Shown: positions 1 to 8,686, counted from the first letter of the stretch. The stretch is DNA of 25,157 bases from Lachnospiraceae bacterium (GCA_902362715.1 CABIXN010000004.1:1-25157), one strand, 5' to 3'. Numbers and translations are program-made. The notes: generated by a model not told the origin, from the sequence alone.

Positions 1-95
<95 letters not shown>

Positions 96-575
96 AGTGT
101 TTTAAATTCTGCCTGCACAGATTATTTTCAGGAAAGGGTTCGGAAAGCGAGCTTTCCAGAACTGCTTTATTGAAAATAAGATGTATTGGCATAATGACGT
201 TTCGCGAGGAAACTTCTGTTTCCGAGCTGTCAGTATGCACAGGCATAATTTCAATCGTTTGTATCCCGTTTCAGAACTAGCTTGGCTAATTCTTTTAAAA
301 CGTTTTACTGTTTTAGGTTGCATATTTTTATGCTTTGTTCTTGAATGATCTGCCGCTTGTGCGCCTTACTCGATTCCGCTTTCGCTTCATCTCGTTCGAG
401 GCAAGCCTCATATACATCCGCGCACCAGTCTGCTGCCAAAAGTAAACTTTTGCAACATCCTTCTGCCCGGCTGTGCACTCGCACTTTGCTGGCAAAATCT
501 CTTTGAATCTTTCAAGGATATTTCACTGTTCAGTTATCAAGGTTCTTTGTTCTGCTGTTGTTCAGCAACTTTTAT
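96..575 (-). other. rRNA operon leader (no protein gene seen)
   Basis: This 480-base stretch between the rRNA promoter and 16S carries no convincing coding sequence. It is rich in local hairpins: GGAAAG/CTTTCC around a 4-base loop (near 142-157), enclosed by a 9-bp inverted repeat TTATTTTCA/TGAAAATAA (122-130 with 171-179); GGAAAC/GTTTCC near 212-227; and CAAAAGT/ACTTTTG (437-452). On the minus strand, GAACCTTGATAACTGAACA (528-546) resembles the boxA-type antitermination and processing sequence common in clostridial rRNA leaders. Roles in RNase processing and antitermination are inferred from position. Confidence 0.6.
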
Positions 576-604
576 ATCTTATCATTCACAAAGTGCTTTG
601 TCAA
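576..604 (-). promoter_or_regulatory. rRNA operon promoter
   Basis: On the minus strand there is TTGACA (604-599), a 17-base spacer and TAAGAT (581-576). The -35 is perfect and the -10 matches at 4-5 positions. It sits just downstream of tRNA-Ser(GGA) and about 480 bases before 16S, so it should drive the rRNA operon in addition to read-through from the tRNA promoter. Confidence 0.75.
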
Positions 605-636
605 CAACTTTTTTCTTCTTTTTTTGACAGAAGAAG

Positions 637-726
637 CGGAGAAGGAGGGATTTGAACCCTCGCGCCGCTGTTAACGACCTGCACCCTTTCCAGGGGTGTC
701 CCTTCGGCCAGCTTGGGTACTTCTCC
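637..726 (-). tRNA. tRNA-Ser (anticodon GGA)
   Basis: A complete type II tRNA on the minus strand. The acceptor arms GGAGAAG (726-720) and CTTCTCC (644-638) pair, with discriminator G at 637. The anticodon arm is CACCC-CTGGAAA-GGGTG, giving anticodon GGA for UCC/UCU. A long variable arm and the T-loop GGTTCAAATCC follow. Length is 90 nt, as expected for tRNA-Ser. CCA is not encoded (CTT follows), so the 3' CCA must be added after processing, probably after cleavage by the RNase Z encoded nearby. Confidence 0.97.
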
Positions 727-757
727 GAATTTGACTTTTCTATTAAATTTAAGTCAG

Positions 758-843
758 CGGAGAGAGTGGGATTCGAACCCACGCGCCCTTTCGGACAAAC
801 GGTTTTCAAGACCGCCTCGTTATGACCACTTCGATATCTCTCC
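758..843 (-). tRNA. tRNA-Ser (anticodon TGA)
   Basis: A complete type II tRNA on the minus strand. Acceptor arms GGAGAGA (843-837) and TCTCTCC (765-759) pair, with discriminator G at 758. The anticodon arm GCGGT-CTTGAAA-ACCGT gives anticodon TGA for UCA and related codons. It has a long variable arm and the T-loop GGTTCGAATCC. Length is 86 nt. CCA is not encoded. It is first in a two-tRNA unit, 31 bases upstream of tRNA-Ser(GGA). Confidence 0.97.
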
Positions 844-881
844 ATATTGCGCTGTCGCAGTTGAACCACAGTGCAAAAAGT

Positions 882-910
882 ATTATACATTTATTGCCAT
901 ATCCTGTCAA
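882..910 (-). promoter_or_regulatory. Consensus sigma-A promoter of the tRNA-Ser pair
   Basis: On the minus strand: TTGACA (910-905), 17 bases, TATAAT (887-882). Both hexamers and the spacing are perfect. The expected start of transcription is about 30 bases before tRNA-Ser(TGA), so this is a strong stable-RNA promoter placed just after the ispD stop. Confidence 0.92.
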
Positions 911-928
911 TAACCATTTTTGGATTTT

Positions 929-1636
929 TTAACATTTTTTATACATGGTATTTTTATCCAAAAACACACTTGCTATTTGAAGGTCTTCCGGTGTTGTAAT
1001 TTTTATGTTTTCATAAGATGCCTGAAATAACTTTACAGGTATTTTAAGCATTGTCTCCACAACCATAGCGTCGTCTGTTACAGCATCATTTTCGGCTTCT
1101 GAAAACAGTTTTTCATAAGCCGCCTTCACAAGTTTTCCTGAAAACACCTGTGGAGTCTGCACCTGCCAGACCAGACTTCTTTCTGGTGTGTTGACTGCAA
1201 AGTCTCTGGAATCCACAATTTTTATTGTATCTTTCACAGGCATTCCTGCTGCACAGGCACCATATTTTTCCACCTGTTCCTTTGCATCTTTCAGGATTCT
1301 GGCCGTCACAAAAGGACGCGCGCCATCATGGATATATATATAATCTGTATCTCCTGCCGCCAGTATCCCCTGATAGACAGAGTGATACCGCTGGGAGCCT
1401 CCTGCTACAATTTCAGTTACCTTACGGAATCCAAATTTTTCCACAATCTCTTTCCGGCAAAAAGAAATATCCTCTTTAGAAGTTACCAGAATAATATTAT
1501 CTATGAAACTTTCTTCAAAAACCTTCAGTGAATAATAAATAATCGGTTTCCCTTCCAGTTCCAGATACTGTTTTGGTATCTCTGACTGCATGCGCTTTCC
1601 TTTTCCTGCCGCCAGTATAATTGCCGTATGATGCAT
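929..1636 (-). CDS. ispD: 2-C-methyl-D-erythritol 4-phosphate cytidylyltransferase
   Basis: IspD joins CTP and 2-C-methyl-D-erythritol 4-phosphate to give CDP-methylerythritol in the MEP pathway of isoprenoid synthesis, in the cytosol. The 235-residue product has the usual family length. It opens with the nucleotide-binding loop AAGKGKRM (about residues 9-16), then the PKQYLEL segment and the IspD signature IHDGARPF (about residue 101), and later a DAVTDDA stretch. It lies 12 bases after tsaD and is the last protein gene of the array before the tRNA promoter. No terminator is evident between it and the tRNA genes. IspF is not fused or adjacent here. The family assignment is secure. Confidence 0.95.
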   Translation of the reverse strand: MHHTAIILAAGKGKRMQSEIPKQYLELEGKPIIYYSLKVFEESFIDNIILVTSKEDISFCRKEIVEKFGFRKVTEIVAGGSQRYHSVYQGILAAGDTDYIYIHDGARPFVTARILKDAKEQVEKYGACAAGMPVKDTIKIVDSRDFAVNTPERSLVWQVQTPQVFSGKLVKAAYEKLFSEAENDAVTDDAMVVETMLKIPVKLFQASYENIKITTPEDLQIASVFLDKNTMYKKC

Positions 1637-1648
1637 TATCGTTCTCCT

Positions 1649-2671
1649 TTACCGCTGGCCCAGTTTTAAATTTGGAACAGCATTCAAATCCAGGCCATGC
1701 CGTGTTCCCGCCAGATATTCATAATATGCAGCCGTACCGATCATAGCAGCATTATCCGTACATAAAACAGGGGACGGATGATAAAATGCAACGCCCCTTT
1801 TCTCACAGGCTGCACGCATTCCTTCCCTTAATGTCCCATTAGAAGCCACCCCGCCTGCAATAGCAAACTTTTTGATTCCCGTCTCTTCCACTGCTTTCAT
1901 AGCATGTTCAATAAGAACATCTATTACTGCTTTCTGGAAAGAGGCCGCAATATCCGCCTGCACAATGGGAATCTCCTTCATTTTGCAGTTGTTAATGTAA
2001 TTTAAGACAGATGACTTTACACCACTGAAGCTGAAATCATAAATGCTGTCGCTGATCTTTGCTTTTGGAAATGAAATTGCCTCAGCATTTCCCTCTCTGG
2101 CAGCTTTTTCGATCTTCGGGCCTCCGGGATATCCAAGTCCAATTGCTCTGGCAACCTTGTCAAAGGCCTCTCCTGCCGCATCATCTCTGGTCCTGCCCAG
2201 AATTTCATACACTCCATAATCAGCGGCTTTTACAAGGTGTGTATGCCCTCCGGACACCACAAGACATAAAAAGGGCGGCTCTAAATCTTTATTTTCTATA
2301 TAGTTTGCGCTGATATGCCCTTCAATATGATGTACGCCTACCAGAGGAAGTTTTCTGGCATAGCTGATGGCTTTCGCTTCCGCCACCCCTACAAGCAGCG
2401 CCCCTACAAGCCCCGGCCCATAGGTTACCCCTACAGCCGTAATGTCATCTAGTGTAACCTTTGCTGTATCCAGTGCCTCCTGAATCACCTGATTAATTTT
2501 TTCTATATGCTTTCTTGATGCAATCTCCGGCACTACCCCTCCATACAATGTATGAAGTGCAATCTGAGAAGATATAATATTGGATAAAACTTCCCTGCCG
2601 TTTTTCACAACAGCTGCGGCAGTCTCATCACAGGAGCTTTCAATTGCAAGAATCAATACATCCTTTTCCAT
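1649..2671 (-). CDS. tsaD: tRNA N6-adenosine threonylcarbamoyltransferase TsaD
   Basis: TsaD transfers the threonylcarbamoyl group from threonylcarbamoyl-AMP to A37 of ANN-decoding tRNAs, in a complex with TsaB and TsaE. The 340-residue product has the expected length for the Kae1/TsaD family. It starts with the ASKHA-type loop AIESSCDET (9-17), carries the metal-binding pair in HIEGH (115-119), the glycine-rich VSGGHTHLV and the late CTDNAAMIG with a metal-ligand Asp. TsaB and TsaE are encoded upstream in the same array (4330-5471), separated by rimI, a small Cys-rich gene and rnz. TsaC/Sua5, which makes the intermediate, is not in the window. Confidence 0.96.
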   Translation of the reverse strand: MEKDVLILAIESSCDETAAAVVKNGREVLSNIISSQIALHTLYGGVVPEIASRKHIEKINQVIQEALDTAKVTLDDITAVGVTYGPGLVGALLVGVAEAKAISYARKLPLVGVHHIEGHISANYIENKDLEPPFLCLVVSGGHTHLVKAADYGVYEILGRTRDDAAGEAFDKVARAIGLGYPGGPKIEKAAREGNAEAISFPKAKISDSIYDFSFSGVKSSVLNYINNCKMKEIPIVQADIAASFQKAVIDVLIEHAMKAVEETGIKKFAIAGGVASNGTLREGMRAACEKRGVAFYHPSPVLCTDNAAMIGTAAYYEYLAGTRHGLDLNAVPNLKLGQR

Positions 2672-2682
2672 CTTATCTCTCC

Positions 2683-3591
2683 TTAATCCTCAAAATCCAG
2701 TTCCACGGTTTTTCCATCTTTTCCCGGTTCGGCCCGTTTGAAAATTTTGTGGACCGCTCCCATATAATTCTCCTCATGAACCAGAGAAGGACTAAAATGG
2801 GTCAGCCATAGTTCTTTCACATCCGCTTCTGCAGCAATTTTTGCCGCTTCATAAAAAGTCATATGTTTATACTGACGGGCCTTGGCCTCTTTTTCTTTTT
2901 CTGCGTACATTCCCTCGCAGATAAACAAATCAGACCCCTTTGCATTTTGCGCAATGGCAGGCGTTGGTCTTGTATCGGTGCAGTAGGTTACTTTAATTCC
3001 TTTTCTCTGAGGCCCTAACACCATGTCAGGGGTTAAGGTACGGCCGTCGGCTTCAATAATTTCACCCTTCTGCAGACGGCTCCAGTATTTCTGTTCAATA
3101 TTCTGTTCCCGGGCACGCTCTACCTCAAATCTTCCCGCCCGCTCTATTTCAATGGAATATCCATAACAGAGCACATTGTGATTCACACGAAACGCATGAA
3201 TCCGATAACCTTTCACTTCAAGTATCTCTTCTTTTTGTGTCAGCTCCCGAAACTGAATTTCAAAGGGAAGCTCCGGCGCAATCACCCGCAAAGCCGTAAC
3301 TACCCGTTCCAATCCCTTTGGTCCGATCATCAGCAGCGGCTCTGTACGTTCCGCATTTCCCATGGTCAAAAGCAGTCCCGGAAGACCGCTGATATGATCT
3401 GCGTGATAGTGAGTAAAACAAATCACATCAATAGGATGAAAACTCCATCCGCGCTCTTTCACTGCCACCTGTGTTCCCTCTCCGCAGTCAATAAGAAGAT
3501 TACTCCCGTTAAACCTGGTCATCAGCGCAGTCAGTTTTCGATATGGAAGCGGCATCATGCCGCCGGTTCCAAGTAAACATACATCTAACAT
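2683..3591 (-). CDS. rnz: Ribonuclease Z (tRNA 3' endonuclease)
   Basis: RNase Z is a zinc-dependent metallo-beta-lactamase-fold nuclease that removes the 3' trailer of tRNA precursors lacking an encoded CCA. The 302-residue product has the short-form (RNase Z-S) length. The metal-binding motif THYHADH (60-66) is intact, preceded by LIDCGEGTQ; downstream come an [14 protein letters not shown] segment, LFICEGMY and a C-terminal LTHFSPS with another metal ligand. The gene is 11 bases upstream of tsaD. Both tRNAs at 637-843 lack CCA, which is the substrate type this enzyme needs. Confidence 0.93.
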   Translation of the reverse strand: MLDVCLLGTGGMMPLPYRKLTALMTRFNGSNLLIDCGEGTQVAVKERGWSFHPIDVICFTHYHADHISGLPGLLLTMGNAERTEPLLMIGPKGLERVVTALRVIAPELPFEIQFRELTQKEEILEVKGYRIHAFRVNHNVLCYGYSIEIERAGRFEVERAREQNIEQKYWSRLQKGEIIEADGRTLTPDMVLGPQRKGIKVTYCTDTRPTPAIAQNAKGSDLFICEGMYAEKEKEAKARQYKHMTFYEAAKIAAEADVKELWLTHFSPSLVHEENYMGAVHKIFKRAEPGKDGKTVELDFED

Positions 3592-3600
3592 AAAACTCTC

Positions 3601-3828
3601 CTATATCTCCGTACGCTCCCAGCTGTCCGGAGCATACTTAAATGTCTTCATCCATTTTATCAGACACTGCTCACAGATATCTGCCTCCTGGCTGAGTCCG
3701 TCATTCTCCGAAAAATAACCCCAGTCCTTTTTCAAATGGATAAATTCTTCCGTATATATTTCATTTCTTTTGCAAATCTCTTTTCCGCAGCAGTTACAGT
3801 ATACTTTCGTGTCTTTTCGCATAGCCAT
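3601..3828 (-). CDS. Small Cys-rich (zinc-ribbon-like) hypothetical protein
   Basis: A 75-residue protein of unknown function. Five cysteines are visible: CNCCGKEIC in the N-terminal third and CEQC near residue 54, an arrangement that could bind zinc as a treble-clef or ribbon. The region between holds acidic and aromatic residues, with no signal peptide or membrane segment. It lies 9 bases before rnz and 44 bases after rimI, and a small hairpin (AACCAC/GTGGTT) is in the upstream gap. The position inside a translation and tRNA-modification array suggests, but does not show, a nucleic-acid or protein-binding role. A real gene is likely because of tight spacing and a sensible start. Confidence 0.72.
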   Translation of the reverse strand: MAMRKDTKVYCNCCGKEICKRNEIYTEEFIHLKKDWGYFSENDGLSQEADICEQCLIKWMKTFKYAPDSWERTEI

Positions 3829-3872
3829 GTCCTCCCGTTTTCACAACCACTAATGGTGGTTCTTACTTCCTA

Positions 3873-4349
3873 TTATAGAGAATCAGCGTTTTCCCCAACA
3901 GTGGAAATCCCTGGCTGGCAAATCATAACAACTGCATCTTCCCGGGGACACCGATAGAAATTTTTCCGGATGCCCTGGGGCCGGAAACCATGCTTTTGAT
4001 AAAGGTTCTGAGCAGGCAGATTGGACTGTCTCACTTCCAGAAAAATCTGTGTAATTCCAGCGGCCCACGCCTGTCTTAAGACTTCTTCAATCAGGCACGA
4101 AGCAATTCCCTGCCGCCGATATACTCCCTTTACCGCAACATTTGTAATCTCGCCTTCGTCTGCCGCCGCATACAGCCCGCAGTATCCTGCAACCTCTCCG
4201 TCCAATACGGCCGTCAGGAAAATATTCTGCACCTGGAGTAATGCATCCAAAAAACCCTGGGCAGTCCAAGGTACGGAAAACGCCTCTTCTTCTATTTTTA
4301 CCACAGCTTCTGTTTCTTCCAGCAGCATATTATGAATCTGCACGTTCAT
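3873..4349 (-). CDS. rimI: Ribosomal-protein-alanine N-acetyltransferase RimI-like (GNAT)
   Basis: A GNAT-fold acetyltransferase of about 158 residues. The acetyl-CoA pyrophosphate-binding motif RRQGIA is in the middle of the protein (after TNVAVKGVY), followed by FLEVRQSNLPAQNLYQKHGF, the usual RimI C-terminal segment. In E. coli RimI acetylates the N-terminal Ala of ribosomal protein S18; in Firmicutes it commonly follows tsaB. The open frame extends to 4436, but the ATG at 4349 fits the family N-terminus and overlaps the tsaB stop by 20 bases. The ribosome binding site there is only weak (AAAGAGAA), so start choice is moderate. Confidence 0.88.
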   Translation of the reverse strand: MNVQIHNMLLEETEAVVKIEEEAFSVPWTAQGFLDALLQVQNIFLTAVLDGEVAGYCGLYAAADEGEITNVAVKGVYRRQGIASCLIEEVLRQAWAAGITQIFLEVRQSNLPAQNLYQKHGFRPQGIRKNFYRCPREDAVVMICQPGISTVGENADSL

Positions 4350-5040
4350 GTTCTTTTCGTTCTCTTTCTGCCTGTGAAAGCCGCAGATAATCAGGCTTAT
4401 GTTCTGCCGCCGTTTCAATCTTTCCTTCTGAAGCATATTTTAAGGCCAGCGCCGCTACTGCCGCCGCTCTCTGCTTATTCAGATGTGCGGGAGCAAATGT
4501 AAAGGAAACACTGCAGTGTTCCCTGATATATGTTTCAAACACAGGAACGCCATCTCCCAGAAATACAACCGGACGTCCTGTCTGATTAATAGTCTCAATA
4601 ATTTCATCAATCCCCACGGCACATTGCTCTGCAACTGTCTTCATACCCTGGTCATCAAATTCATATAATCCCGTATACGTCTGATTTCTTCTGGCATCCA
4701 TCAGCGGACATACCAGCCCGCTGCACCCGTACAGATTATAAGCCAGTCCTTCTACAGTAGGAATATGTATCAAGGGGCAGTCCAACGCCAGCCCCAGCCC
4801 TTTCGCTGTAGCCGATCCGATTCTGAGTCCGGTAAAAGACCCTGGTCCCGCTGCAACCGCAATGGCATCAATGGATGTCAGCTCCAGCTCAATCATGCCG
4901 GCAATTTCATCCAGCATGGGAAGCAGTGTCTGGGAATGTGTTTTTTTATAATTCACAGTATATTCCGCCAGCATATTATCATCTTCCACAACTGCTACGC
5001 TGGCTGCCAGCCCGGAGCTGTCCAGTGCAAGTATTCTCAT
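4330..5040 (-). CDS. tsaB: tRNA threonylcarbamoyladenosine biosynthesis protein TsaB
   Basis: TsaB is the inactive TsaD paralogue that dimerises with TsaD to form the t6A synthase core. The 236-residue product has the family opening MRILALDSSG and the GPGSFTGLRIG segment (about residues 65-75) typical of TsaB, and lacks the metal-binding HxxxH of TsaD, as expected. Its ATG overlaps the tsaE stop (ATGA), a sign of translational coupling, and its 3' end overlaps rimI by 20 bases. Confidence 0.95.
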   Translation of the reverse strand: MRILALDSSGLAASVAVVEDDNMLAEYTVNYKKTHSQTLLPMLDEIAGMIELELTSIDAIAVAAGPGSFTGLRIGSATAKGLGLALDCPLIHIPTVEGLAYNLYGCSGLVCPLMDARRNQTYTGLYEFDDQGMKTVAEQCAVGIDEIIETINQTGRPVVFLGDGVPVFETYIREHCSVSFTFAPAHLNKQRAAAVAALALKYASEGKIETAAEHKPDYLRLSQAERERKEHERADS

Positions 5041-5471
5041 GACTTATTTACCTCCCGGATTGTAATTTTTCTGTAATCGAATCCCTTTTCCAGATCCTTT
5101 TCAATGGTAACCTCACGATACGATGGCGGCAGAATTTCTTCGATAAGATTCGCCCATTCGATCATTGTAAATCCTTTTCCGTAAAAGTAATCTTCATAGC
5201 CGATTTCTTCCATCTCTTCTAAGTCACCAATCCGATAGACATCAAAATGATAAAACGGCATCCGGCCTTCCTCATATACCTGAACAATGGTAAATGTGGG
5301 ACTGCAGATGGGTTCCCTGATATCGAGGCCCTCTGCAATCCCCTGGGTGAAAACTGTTTTCCCCACGCCAAGATCTCCAATCAGCGTGTACACCTGCCCG
5401 GGCTGAACCTCTCTTCCTATTTTCTTTCCCAGTTCCAATGTTTCTTTTGGAGAATAACTTTCTATTATCAT
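5037..5471 (-). CDS. tsaE: tRNA threonylcarbamoyladenosine biosynthesis ATPase TsaE
   Basis: TsaE is the small P-loop ATPase that regulates turnover of the TsaBD complex. The 144-residue product has the Walker A motif GDLGVGKT (about residues 33-40) and later the FYHFDVYRIGD and MIEWANLIEE segments characteristic of the family. It begins 19 bases after the tex stop and its stop codon overlaps the tsaB start, so tsaE-tsaB-rimI are almost certainly one transcript. Confidence 0.95.
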   Translation of the reverse strand: MIIESYSPKETLELGKKIGREVQPGQVYTLIGDLGVGKTVFTQGIAEGLDIREPICSPTFTIVQVYEEGRMPFYHFDVYRIGDLEEMEEIGYEDYFYGKGFTMIEWANLIEEILPPSYREVTIEKDLEKGFDYRKITIREVNKS

Positions 5472-5490
5472 GTTAATTTCTTCCTAACAC

Positions 5491-7638
5491 TTATTTTGGT
5501 ATTTTCATAGTCAGTGCAATTCGTTTTTTATTTACATCTACACTTAAAACCTGAACTTCAACAATATCGCCAACAGAAACAGCTTCCAAAGGATGTTTTA
5601 TAAATCTGTCCGATATCTGCGAAATATGAACCAGGCCATCCTGATGAACGCCGATATCCACAAAAGCTCCAAAGTCAATGACATTGCGGACAGTTCCTTT
5701 TAAAATCATTCCCGGCGTCAGATCTTTCATTTCCATAACATCAGTCCGAAGAATCGGCTTTGGCATATCCTCACGGGGATCTCTGGCAGGCTTCTCCAGT
5801 TCTTTCATAATATCTTCCAGTGTCAGTGTACCTACATTAAGCTCACCGGCCATTTTCTCAAGACTGGACACCTTCCCTGATATTCCTTTCAGATTTCCTG
5901 CAGCCAGATCATCCACTGTATACCCGCACAGTTTAAGAAGTTTCTGGGCCGGCCCATAGCTTTCCGGATGAACGCTGGTTGCATCCAGAGGCTGTTCTCC
6001 TCCTAAAATCCGCATAAACCCGGCACACTGCTCATAAGCCTTTGGGCCTAATTTAGGCACTTTTAACAGCTGTCTGCGGTTGGTGAAACGTCCGTTTTCC
6101 TCTCTGTATAAAACAATATTTTTAGCAATTGGTTTTGAAATTCCTGAAATATATTCCAATAATGGCGCAGAGGCGGTATTTAAGTCAACACCGACTTTAT
6201 TTACACAGTCTTCTACCACACCTTCTAGTACCTCTCCCAGCTTTTTCTGGTTCATATCATGCTGATACTGGCCCACCCCAATAGACTTTGGATCAATTTT
6301 AACCAGCTCCGCCAGGGGGTCCTGAAGCCTTCGGGCAATAGATGCCGCACTCCGCTGACCCACATCAAAGTTCGGAAACTCTTCTGTGGCCAGCTTACTT
6401 GCCGAATATACCGAAGCTCCTGCTTCATTTACAATCACATACTGTACAGGAACCGGAATCTCCTTTAACAGTTCTACAATCACCTGCTCTGATTCTCTTG
6501 AGGCAGTTCCATTCCCTACTGAAATTAATGTAATATGATATTTGGAAATCAGTTTTTTTAAGACTGCTTTCGCTTCCGCCACTTTATTCTGGGGAGCTGT
6601 GGGGAATATAACAACCGTATCCAGAACCTTTCCGGTGGGGTCAACCACCGCCAGCTTACAGCCTGTCCGGAAAGCCGGATCCCAGCCCAGCACCGTCTGT
6701 CCCGCAATGGGCGGCTGCATTAAAAGCTGCTCTAAATTCTTTCCAAACACTCTTATGGCTCCGTCCTGAGCCTGTTCTGTAAGTTCATTTCGGATTTCTC
6801 TCTCAATGGCCGGTCCAATAAGACGCTTATAGCTGTCCTCAATAACTTCCCTTAAAACAGGAGCGGTATTTTTATTCTCATTCCGGATAATCTTTTTTTC
6901 CAAATACCGCAGAATATCCTCTTTGGGAGCTTCTATTTTTACTGTAAGTATTTTTTCCTTTTCCCCGCGGTTTAATGCCAGCACACGATGCCCCGCCAGT
7001 TTTGACGCCGGTTCAGAAAAATTATAATACATTTCATAAACAGATTCGGCAGTTTCATCCTTAGCCTCCGAAACCACCAGGCCTTTCTGCATGGTCATGC
7101 GGCGGATGTCTTTTCTGTACTGGGCATCATCCGAAATCATTTCAGCTGCAATGTCCATGGCTCCTGCCAGAGCATCCTGCACAGTGGCCACTTCTTTCTC
7201 AGGATCCACAAATTTTTCTGCTTCTTCTTCCATAGACCTTGCAGTTTTCTGCAGCCACAAAATATTAGCCAGTGCTTCTAACCCCTTTTCTTTTGCGATA
7301 GTCGCTCTGGTTCTCCGTTTCGGACGATAAGGCCGGTACAAATCATCTACCGCCACCAGGGTATCCGCCTGACAAATTTTAGCTTTTAATTCTTCATTGA
7401 GCTTTCCCTGCTCCTGAATGCTCTCCAGCACCTGCTGCTTTTTTTCCTCCAGATTCCGCAGATACAAAAGCCGTTCATACAGATTTCTTAAAACCTCGTC
7501 ATTTAAAGCCCCTGTGGCTTCCTTTCGATATCTGGAGATAAAGGGAATCGTATTTCCTTCATCAATTAATTTTACTGCGGCCTCTGCCTGATTCGTTCTG
7601 ATTCCAAGCTCTAAAGCCAGTGTGCGGACAATATCCAT
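5491..7638 (-). CDS. tex: Tex family RNA-binding transcription accessory protein
   Basis: Tex is a conserved S1-domain nucleic-acid-binding protein linked to transcription and RNA handling. About 715 residues are encoded. The order is an N-terminal helical Tex region, a YqgF/RNase H-like core (LGWDPAFRTGCKLAVVDPTG), a helix-hairpin-helix part (ISGISKPIAKNIVLYREENG) and a C-terminal S1 domain (GTVRNVIDFGAFVDIGVHQD) ending about 10 residues before the stop. The frame also offers an ATG at 7650, but an AAGGA motif lies against that codon; the ATG at 7638 (MDIVRTLALELG) fits the family start better. A TATAAT promoter lies upstream, so this is probably the first gene of the tsa array. Confidence 0.93.
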   Translation of the reverse strand: MDIVRTLALELGIRTNQAEAAVKLIDEGNTIPFISRYRKEATGALNDEVLRNLYERLLYLRNLEEKKQQVLESIQEQGKLNEELKAKICQADTLVAVDDLYRPYRPKRRTRATIAKEKGLEALANILWLQKTARSMEEEAEKFVDPEKEVATVQDALAGAMDIAAEMISDDAQYRKDIRRMTMQKGLVVSEAKDETAESVYEMYYNFSEPASKLAGHRVLALNRGEKEKILTVKIEAPKEDILRYLEKKIIRNENKNTAPVLREVIEDSYKRLIGPAIEREIRNELTEQAQDGAIRVFGKNLEQLLMQPPIAGQTVLGWDPAFRTGCKLAVVDPTGKVLDTVVIFPTAPQNKVAEAKAVLKKLISKYHITLISVGNGTASRESEQVIVELLKEIPVPVQYVIVNEAGASVYSASKLATEEFPNFDVGQRSAASIARRLQDPLAELVKIDPKSIGVGQYQHDMNQKKLGEVLEGVVEDCVNKVGVDLNTASAPLLEYISGISKPIAKNIVLYREENGRFTNRRQLLKVPKLGPKAYEQCAGFMRILGGEQPLDATSVHPESYGPAQKLLKLCGYTVDDLAAGNLKGISGKVSSLEKMAGELNVGTLTLEDIMKELEKPARDPREDMPKPILRTDVMEMKDLTPGMILKGTVRNVIDFGAFVDIGVHQDGLVHISQISDRFIKHPLEAVSVGDIVEVQVLSVDVNKKRIALTMKIPK

Positions 7639-7672
7639 GATTTTTACCATTCCTTTTTCTTAATCTTCTGCC

Positions 7673-7701
7673 ATTATACTCAATGTTTATTTCCACGTAA
7701 A
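7673..7701 (-). promoter_or_regulatory. Promoter of tex and probably the tsa array
   Basis: On the minus strand: TTTACG (7701-7696), 17 bases, TATAAT (7678-7673). The -10 is perfect and the -35 matches 4 of 6. It lies about 35 bases before the proposed tex start. Confidence 0.65.
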
Positions 7702-7752
7702 GTAGACAGCGGCAATCTTCCTGATAATCCGGCATGGAAATAACCTGTCCGG

Positions 7753-7781
7753 TTGTTTTTTCATTTCTTCCATGTTAAAAT
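7753..7781 (+). promoter_or_regulatory. Extended -10 promoter of the DUF4190-like gene
   Basis: TTGTTT (7753-7758), 17 bases, TAAAAT (7776-7781), with TG one base before the -10 (TGTTAAAAT). The weak -35 is offset by the extended -10. A strong AAGGAGG ribosome binding site (7795-7801) follows, 6 bases before the ATG at 7808. Confidence 0.5.
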
Positions 7782-7807
7782 AAATCTGTTTTTTAAGGAG
7801 GTTTTCA

Positions 7808-8158
7808 ATGAACAGAAATCAAACCGGAAACATGAATACATTTTCACTGCTTTCCTTAATTTTCGGTATATTAGGTCTTGTTACCATGTGCTGTATATAT
7901 TCTGCTGTCGTTTTCGGAGCTCTTGCCATACTGTTTGGTTTTCTCTCAAAAGGAGGCGCCAAACGTGCATGTACCCAAGGGTATGTGGGGATTGCTCTCG
8001 GGGCCGCCGCGATCATTGCTGCTGTACTGCTTACAGCATTCAGCTTTGTATCCATGATCCGGGAATACGGAAGTATTGATAATGCCATAAATTCTACCTA
8101 TACTATGCTGGAAGAAACGCTGAATATGGAAATCCCCGATTATGATTCTATAAAATAG
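7808..8158 (+). CDS. Small two-helix membrane protein, DUF4190-like
   Basis: A 116-residue protein with two clear hydrophobic segments (about residues 12-45, with a Gly-rich FGALAILFG, and 60-82, GIALGAAAIIAAVLL) separated by a short basic loop with SKGGAKR. The S-LIFGILG...GALAILFGFLSKG pattern, repeated as GYVGIALGAAAI, resembles the DUF4190 family. The C-terminal 30 residues are acidic and probably extracytoplasmic. Function is unknown. It diverges from tex and converges on the DUF2752 gene 10 bases away; no terminator is obvious between the two stops. A strong AAGGAGG supports translation. Confidence 0.8.
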   Translation: MNRNQTGNMNTFSLLSLIFGILGLVTMCCIYSAVVFGALAILFGFLSKGGAKRACTQGYVGIALGAAAIIAAVLLTAFSFVSMIREYGSIDNAINSTYTMLEETLNMEIPDYDSIK

Positions 8159-8168
8159 AATCTGCTTC

Positions 8169-8630
8169 CTATGTTAAAAACGGGTCCATTCCTGTCAGCA
8201 GATAAAAAATATTTTTACTTACAAAATGAACTGCAAGGATTCCTATGGCAATCCACAGATAACAGTTTTTCCATTTTAAGCCTATGGGAATCCTGCCATG
8301 GCTGAACCGCTCAATGGTCTGGCTGATCATAAACCAGAGATACATAACTGCCGTATAAGCCAGCATGGGATAGTTTACTGCACAGACGAAAAACCTTCCG
8401 TGTACCAGAGCAATCACTGACCTGGTGCCGCCGCATCCCGGGCAGAAAAACCCGGTGAGAGAATAAAGCACACATGGGCGCATCACATTTAAAATATTAA
8501 AATCCGGAAAAACTGTATATTTTAATACAATTAAAACGGCAATTGCCGCCAGCGCGCAGAGACCAGCTGTATATAACCCCGTCTCCGGCACAGATTGTTT
8601 TTTTATTTGTCTGCCTGCTGTCTGCTGCAT
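8169..8630 (-). CDS. DUF2752 membrane protein
   Basis: A 153-residue protein with about three membrane segments. It carries the DUF2752 hallmark CPGCGGTR (in GFFCPGCGGTRSVIALVHG, mid-protein), preceded by a conserved short hydrophobic segment ending VLYSLTG. The family is common in Firmicutes and Bacteroidetes and has no established function. The two close cysteines could bind metal or be redox active, which is only inference. The gene diverges from the DUF975 gene at 8687 with a 56-base gap; a GAGGTG ribosome binding site lies before the ATG. Confidence 0.85.
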   Translation of the reverse strand: MQQTAGRQIKKQSVPETGLYTAGLCALAAIAVLIVLKYTVFPDFNILNVMRPCVLYSLTGFFCPGCGGTRSVIALVHGRFFVCAVNYPMLAYTAVMYLWFMISQTIERFSHGRIPIGLKWKNCYLWIAIGILAVHFVSKNIFYLLTGMDPFLT

Positions 8631-8657
8631 ATTGCCACCTCACTTTAAACTTCTTTT

Positions 8658-8685
8658 ATTTTATCAGATTGGAGCGTTATATCAA
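8658..8685 (-). promoter_or_regulatory. Promoter of the DUF2752 gene
   Basis: On the minus strand: TTGATA (8685-8680), 16 bases, TAAAAT (8663-8658); each hexamer matches the consensus at 5 of 6 positions. It lies about 28 bases before the start codon at 8630 and overlaps the ribosome binding site of the divergent DUF975 gene. Confidence 0.6.
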
Positions 8686-8686
8686 T

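Noticed and set aside
582..890. 102-aa minus-strand open frame over the tRNA genes
   Set aside because: It overlaps both tRNA-Ser genes and the tRNA promoter; non-coding RNA explains the sequence.
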